In this document: positions 6,266 through 9,968 of the stretch, piece by piece
How the letters are laid out: every line of letters begins with the position of its first letter
Numbering within the stretch: the stretch's first letter is position 1
Source: JBCCRH01 sp039208045
GTDB taxonomy: Bacteria > Bacteroidota > Bacteroidia > Chitinophagales > Saprospiraceae
Length of the DNA stretch: 9,968 nucleotides
Assembly: GCA_039208045.1 (NCBI GenBank)
Contig: JBCCRH010000221.1
Span: 1 to 9,968 of the forward strand
Direction: 5' to 3'
Made by a program: the position numbers and the translations under genes
The notes under the pieces: model-generated
Databases searched by the model: none
What the model saw: the letters and a program-made list of their open reading frames with translations, nothing else
Told to the model about the DNA's origin: nothing

Positions 6266-8131
6266 GTGGCGGATTTCAATCGAAATAGGCAGTTTTCCAT
6301 CCAGGTATTTTTCTTACTAGCTACGCTCTTGCTAGTGGGTAAGGCCCTAGATTTGCAAGTCATCAAAAACCCGAATAAAGAGGAGACCGAATCGACGGGT
6401 ATCGGGAAGTATACCGTATATCCTGCCCGAGGCTTGGTTTTTGATCGCAACGAAAAGTTGTTGGTTAATAATAATCCGATGTACGATCTGATGGTAGTAT
6501 ACAACCAGATTGATCCGCAGATGGACACCACTGCTTTTTGTGACTTACTGGGCATCGATAAGGCGTACTTCAATAAAGCCCTTCAAAAGAATTGGCGTAG
6601 CCGCAGGTTTTCGAAGTCGGTTCCTTTTACGTTTTTAAGTAAAATTACTGCGGCGACGGCTGCAAAATTTCAAGAGCGCTTATATGCTTTCCCTGGCTTT
6701 ATCCTACAATTGCGGAATGCCAGAGGCTATCCGGACTCCCTCGCAGCGCATGTACTGGGATATATCCGCGAGGTGAATAACAAAGAGGTAAAGCTCGATG
6801 AATATGTTATTGGGGACTATATTGGAGCGAGCGGCCTAGAGTTAGCCTACGAAGATTCACTACGAGGCGATAAAGGAATTCGCTACTACCTAAAGGACAA
6901 TCTCGGCCGCGAAGCGGGTTCCTATAAAAATGGAAAGCTAGATGATCCCCCAGAAGCAGGGCGAGATTTAATTACAACACTCGATAAAGACCTTCAGCAG
7001 TATGGGGAGCTGCTGATGCAGAATAAAGTAGGAAGTATTGTCGCCATAGAGCCTAAGACGGGAGATATACTTACCATGGTAAGTGCACCCACCTACAACC
7101 CACAAGATTTAGTCATCGGAGAGGCGCGCAATAGAGCGTATATTCAGTTGGATACTAATCCTTATAAGCCCTTTCTTGATCGGTCGATCATGGCACAGTA
7201 CCCACCAGGCTCTTTGTTTAAGCCTATTGTGGCCCTTATTGCTTTGCAAGACTCTCTGCTACAAGCAGACCGTACCATCCTATGCGCCGGAGCGTACTAC
7301 CTAAACGGCGAACGACTAACAGGGTGCCATAGCCACCCTACTTGTACCAATGTGTCTACGGCTATTCAGCACTCCTGTAACACCTATTTTGTAACCCTCT
7401 TTCGAGAAATTATTGATCAGCGCAGCATCACCGAGCCACAGTATGGATTGGACCGCTTTAATAGTTACCTCACCAAGTGGGGATTTGGTTCTCCCCTAGG
7501 TATCGATTTCCCGAATGAAAAAGGGGGGAATTACCCTACTTCTGCTTACTTCGACGAGCTCTTTGACCAGCAGCAAAAGGGGCAAAAGTGGCGCTCCGCT
7601 TGGATTCGATCTTTAGGAATTGGGCAAGGTGAGCTGCTATCCACTAATCTGCAACTTGCTAACCAAGCGGCTATTCTAGCCAACCGAGGCTGGTACATCA
7701 CCCCCCACTTAGTCAAAAAAATCCGCGATGAAGCAGGCAACGTTAACCAGCAACAACGCTTTTTGGAGCGCAAAAGCGTAGGCATCGACGCCCGCCATTT
7801 CGATCCGGTGGTACAGGGTATGAGCCAAGTGACTTATGGTACTGCGCCTTTGGCACATATTCCTGATATTACACTAGCAGGAAAAACCGGTACCGCCGAA
7901 AATAACCAACGTACCGGTAAGGATCATTCTATCTTTTTCGCTTTTGCCCCGGTTGATGATCCTAAAATTGCTATCGCCGTATACGTTGAAAATGGGGGCT
8001 GGGGAGGTTCCTACGCAGCGCCCATTGCGAGCTTGATTATTGAACATTACCTACGAGATGGCGAAATCTCCGATAGCCGCAAGTGGATTGAAGATCGTAT
8101 GCTGAAGGCTAATTTGTTAATGGACCCCTAG
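6266..8131 (+). CDS. mrdA: Penicillin-binding protein 2 (elongasome transpeptidase)
   Basis: PBP2 cross-links new peptidoglycan during side-wall growth, as the class B transpeptidase of the rod system. The protein has 621 residues. It has an N-terminal membrane anchor at about 10-26 and a pedestal/dimerisation domain starting near VYPARGLVFDRN (51-62). The transpeptidase domain has all three catalytic motifs: SLFK at 316-319 with the nucleophile Ser316, SCN at 370-372, and KTGT at 540-543. Between the first two lies a Cys/His-rich stretch (Cys340, then CHSHPTC at 354-360) that may bind a metal; this is inference from the E. coli PBP2 zinc site. The start is a GTG at 6266, because it gives the normal short cytoplasmic tail before the anchor and no closer ATG fits. 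It is the last gene of the mre operon here; rodA does not follow. Confidence 0.95.
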   Translation: MADFNRNRQFSIQVFFLLATLLLVGKALDLQVIKNPNKEETESTGIGKYTVYPARGLVFDRNEKLLVNNNPMYDLMVVYNQIDPQMDTTAFCDLLGIDKAYFNKALQKNWRSRRFSKSVPFTFLSKITAATAAKFQERLYAFPGFILQLRNARGYPDSLAAHVLGYIREVNNKEVKLDEYVIGDYIGASGLELAYEDSLRGDKGIRYYLKDNLGREAGSYKNGKLDDPPEAGRDLITTLDKDLQQYGELLMQNKVGSIVAIEPKTGDILTMVSAPTYNPQDLVIGEARNRAYIQLDTNPYKPFLDRSIMAQYPPGSLFKPIVALIALQDSLLQADRTILCAGAYYLNGERLTGCHSHPTCTNVSTAIQHSCNTYFVTLFREIIDQRSITEPQYGLDRFNSYLTKWGFGSPLGIDFPNEKGGNYPTSAYFDELFDQQQKGQKWRSAWIRSLGIGQGELLSTNLQLANQAAILANRGWYITPHLVKKIRDEAGNVNQQQRFLERKSVGIDARHFDPVVQGMSQVTYGTAPLAHIPDITLAGKTGTAENNQRTGKDHSIFFAFAPVDDPKIAIAVYVENGGWGGSYAAPIASLIIEHYLRDGEISDSRKWIEDRMLKANLLMDP

Positions 8132-8149
8132 GTATAGTCACTACCCTTA

Positions 8150-8190
8150 TTGCATCTTTGCAATTAATTAAAATAAATAGTAATATTACT
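8150..8190. repeat. Short palindromes between mrdA and the T9SS gene
   Basis: The 166-base gap 8132-8297 holds a hairpin-like TTGCA-TCTT-TGCAA (8150-8163), the palindrome TTAATTAA (8164-8171) and a perfect 12-base palindrome AGTAATATTACT (8179-8190), all within about 40 bases. CATCTTTG at 8153-8160 misses the -7 consensus TAnnTTTG at one base, but no -33 partner is in range. The palindromes could be operator sites for the gene at 8298, or may be chance in AT-rich sequence. No convincing terminator for the mre operon is seen here. The rest of the gap is AT-rich, ending in the A-rich leader usual before Bacteroidota start codons. Confidence 0.35.
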
Positions 8191-8297
8191 CTCACTTTCT
8201 TCCTTGCTTTAATTTTTCATGTTCCTCGATAACGATTTACTGCTTAGACGTACCGATCTAGGCCTATTATTTTATTCAATTAAACAAATTTACAACT

Positions 8298-9350
8298 ATG
8301 AGAAAGGTACAGCAAGGACTCTATTATCTTACCCTTTTTGGGATGCTTTTTCTGATGACGACCACTTCTATCCAAGCTCAAGAACTGGAAATTAATGGTG
8401 GCGAAAACATCCTTGCCTCCAGTATTAACTGGAATAATTTTGATAAGGTTACCATCAAATCTGGCGGTACCCTAACAATAGATGTTGATGTGACCAAGTC
8501 AGGTAGCATGCAGGAGTTTAAGGTAGAGGGCGTATTAGTCATTAATACTGGGTTTACCCTTACCTGGCCTGGCGGCATGACTTTTACAGAAGGAGACTCC
8601 AATGATTCCACTATCAATGGGAATATCATTCAATCGAACGGCGTATTTAAGATTGATAAGAAAAATGTAGTTGGTTCCGGTGGGGTCTTGATTGAGGGCC
8701 CGAGTGATAATTTCACGCTTGATGGAGGAGGTACTTTATTTGGCCAATCTAGTAAGAGTAGTGCCTGCCCCAGTTATCCCTGTCAGGCAGGGGTGGCGCT
8801 ACCGGTAGAGCTAGTTACCTTTGAAGTTGGGGAGTATGATGGAGTAGTGATGCTTCATTGGGTAACCGCGAGTGAAATAGATAACCACTACTTTGATATA
8901 GAACGTTCTTCTAGCGGCACTGATTTCAAGCCTATTGGTCGTCTTGAGGGGCACGGCACTAAAGAACAAGCAACGCGCTATGAGTTTGCTGATGAAATGC
9001 CAGTGCTCAACCAAACGAGCTATTATCGCTTACGCCAAGTAGATTTTGATGGTACAGAGGATTTCTCACCGATTGTTTCGGTGCAAATGCGAGCTATGGC
9101 AACTAAAGCAGACTGGACGCTATTTCCCAATCCAACGAAATCAACCATAGGTATTCGATTTTCAGGCATACTAGATGAACGAGTTCAGATTCGGGTAGTA
9201 GATGCACAAGGAAAATTGATTCGTACTTATGAGGAGCATTCTCAAAGTAGCTATCTATCTTATCCTATTGCAGATATTCCTGCTGGGACGTATTGGGTTC
9301 AAATCATCAAGGCAGGTGAAATATCCCAAGAGAAAATAATCATTCACTAA
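8298..9350 (+). CDS. Secreted protein of unknown function with T9SS type A C-terminal sorting domain
   Basis: The 350-residue protein begins with a Sec signal peptide, likely cut near residue 27/28 (SIQA|QE). Residues about 30-150 are Gly/Thr/Asn-rich and read as repeated short strands (VTIKSGGTLTID, FKVEGVLVINTGFTLTW, GGVLIEG, LDGGGTLFG), suggesting a small beta-helix or beta-sandwich; this part I do not recognise. A CPSYPC pair at 157-162 may be a disulfide linker. Residues about 168-264 (LPVELVTFEV, VMLHWVTASEIDNHYFDIERS, YYRLRQVDFDGTEDFSPIV) are the Ig/FnIII-like module common before sorting domains. Residues about 273-350 (LFPNPTKSTIGI, then VVDAQGKLI, PAGTYWVQI, KIIIH) are the T9SS type A sorting domain, which targets the protein through the outer membrane and is normally cleaved. 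Export to the surface or medium is well supported; activity is unknown. It has its own 166-base upstream gap and is probably transcribed alone. Confidence 0.88.
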   Translation: MRKVQQGLYYLTLFGMLFLMTTTSIQAQELEINGGENILASSINWNNFDKVTIKSGGTLTIDVDVTKSGSMQEFKVEGVLVINTGFTLTWPGGMTFTEGDSNDSTINGNIIQSNGVFKIDKKNVVGSGGVLIEGPSDNFTLDGGGTLFGQSSKSSACPSYPCQAGVALPVELVTFEVGEYDGVVMLHWVTASEIDNHYFDIERSSSGTDFKPIGRLEGHGTKEQATRYEFADEMPVLNQTSYYRLRQVDFDGTEDFSPIVSVQMRAMATKADWTLFPNPTKSTIGIRFSGILDERVQIRVVDAQGKLIRTYEEHSQSSYLSYPIADIPAGTYWVQIIKAGEISQEKIIIH

Positions 9351-9398
9351 CGAACGCCTAGCTACGATAGTGGATGAGCAAACGAATAATTGATCCTC

Positions 9399-9429
9399 TT
9401 GTTAATTGGCGTTCTAAGCTCTACATTTG
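9399..9429 (+). promoter_or_regulatory. Candidate folA promoter
   Basis: TTG at 9399-9401, a 20-base spacer, and TACATTTG at 9422-9429 match the Bacteroidota primary-sigma promoter (TTG/TTTG, 19-21 bases, TAnnTTTG), the -7 box being exact. Transcription would start near 9436, giving a leader of about 20 bases before the ATG at 9456. This implies folA is transcribed separately from the T9SS gene. Confidence 0.5.
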
Positions 9430-9438
9430 CCCAATTAA
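9402..9438. repeat. Operator-like inverted repeat around the folA -7 box
   Basis: TTAATTGG at 9402-9409 and CCAATTAA at 9431-9438 are perfect 8-base inverted arms with 21 bases between them. The left arm abuts the TTG -33 box and the right arm starts two bases after the -7 box, so the pair brackets the promoter core. Arm centres are 29 bases apart, close to three helical turns. This layout would suit a dimeric repressor, but no regulator is known from the window. Confidence 0.5.
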
Positions 9439-9455
9439 TGAGTTAATCTTTGTGT

Positions 9456-9947
9456 ATGATTGTTTCTGCTATCGTAGCTACCGCCAAAAATCGAGTAATT
9501 GGTAAAGACAATAAGATTCCGTGGTATCTATCAGCGGATTTAAAATACTTTAAGCGTACTACGCTGAACCACCATATCATCATGGGCCGCAAGAGCTTTC
9601 AGTCCATCGGTCGCCCTCTGCCTAAGCGCACTAATGTAGTGGTGACGCGCGATCCGTTCTTTATGGCATCTAATTGTTTGATCGCTCGATCTATTGAAGA
9701 AGGGCTCGAAATAGCGAGTAATAATGGAGAAACAGAAGCTTTTATCATCGGTGGAGGTCAGATTTATGCACAAAGTATAGACCTCTGGGATCGCCTGTAT
9801 TTGACGGAAGTCGACCTAGAAGTGGAGGGCGATGTGTACTTTCCAGAGCTTAATTTTGATGAATGGAAATTGCTTTCCAGCGAGCCACATCAAGCAGATG
9901 AGAAAAATGAGCACAACTACACCTTTTTAGTGTACGAGCGTAAATAA
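9456..9947 (+). CDS. folA: Dihydrofolate reductase
   Basis: Dihydrofolate reductase reduces dihydrofolate to tetrahydrofolate with NADPH, supplying one-carbon carriers for thymidylate, purine and methionine synthesis. The protein has 163 residues, within the usual 158-168. It shows the start MIVSAIVATAKNRVIG, the substrate loop IPWYLSADLKYFK at about 21-33 with the catalytic acid Asp28, the cofactor segment MGRKSFQSIGRPLPKRTNVV at about 43-62, and IIGGGQIY at about 96-103 (cofactor binding). The ATG at 9456 gives the normal N-terminus; an upstream TTG at 9450 would add only two residues. Tyr at 24 and Ser at 26 in the substrate loop differ from the E. coli HLP, but are not evidence of trimethoprim resistance. 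Often thyA is next to folA; only 21 bases follow here, so that cannot be judged. Confidence 0.96.
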   Translation: MIVSAIVATAKNRVIGKDNKIPWYLSADLKYFKRTTLNHHIIMGRKSFQSIGRPLPKRTNVVVTRDPFFMASNCLIARSIEEGLEIASNNGETEAFIIGGGQIYAQSIDLWDRLYLTEVDLEVEGDVYFPELNFDEWKLLSSEPHQADEKNEHNYTFLVYERK

Positions 9948-9968
9948 AGGAGCCTGTCATCTACTCAA

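Larger units (their letters stand above)
9359..9480. repeat. Perfect 12-base inverted repeat flanking the folA start
   Basis: TAGCTACGATAG at 9359-9370 is the exact reverse complement of CTATCGTAGCTA at 9469-9480. As RNA the stem could extend to 16 pairs (9359-9374 with 9465-9480) including two G-U pairs, leaving a 90-base loop that contains the folA ATG. The right arm lies in codons 4-9 of folA, encoding part of the conserved first strand. The left arm begins nine bases after the T9SS stop. A rough estimate gives a few per cent chance of one such match so close in 10 kb. Confidence 0.6.

Noticed and set aside
9558..9600. Trimethoprim-resistant or plasmid-borne DHFR
   Set aside because: The protein looks like an ordinary chromosomal FolA; there is no integron, attC site or mobile element nearby, and the substrate-loop differences are within normal family variation.

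Overview
The window looks like ordinary chromosomal DNA from a member of the Bacteroidota, plausibly Saprospiria (Lewinella-like); the class-level guess is inference. The evidence is a type IX secretion (T9SS) cargo protein with a C-terminal sorting domain, near absence of Shine-Dalgarno sequences, exact matches to the Bacteroidota -7 promoter element TAnnTTTG, and the typical mreB-mreC-mreD-mrdA gene order. All confident genes but one are housekeeping or cell-shape functions.

Left part (1-2289, mostly minus strand): a leftward cluster dnaN (sliding clamp) - small NTF2-like lipoprotein - nadD (NAD biosynthesis), with gaps of about 24 and 11 bases. It is probably one transcript driven by a promoter with a perfect -7 box at 2282-2289. 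At the left edge, a possible rightward gene tail converges on nadD and shares a CTAG stop with it.

Middle (2385-8131, plus strand): a catalytically dead M16-family peptidase homologue diverges from dnaN and is followed by a probable intrinsic terminator. Then comes the rod-system operon mreB-mreC-mreD-mrdA, with gaps of 24, 7 and 15 bases. MreB filaments, MreC/MreD and the transpeptidase PBP2 together direct side-wall peptidoglycan synthesis. The partner glycosyltransferase gene rodA, often next in such operons, is not here. The mreB leader has a hairpin, an SD-like AGAAGG and a weak candidate promoter.

Right part (8132-9968, plus strand): an unrecognised secreted T9SS cargo protein (beta-rich N-terminal part, Ig/FnIII-like domain, sorting domain), then folA (dihydrofolate reductase). 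The roughly 100 bases in front of folA hold a good promoter and three overlapping inverted repeats, the densest unexplained structure in the window.

I see no CRISPR array, tRNA, rRNA, insertion sequence, phage or defence genes. No exotic multi-gene system is visible. The items most worth a second look are the folA leader/operator structures, the solitary M16 pseudo-peptidase and the uncharacterised lipoprotein and T9SS proteins.
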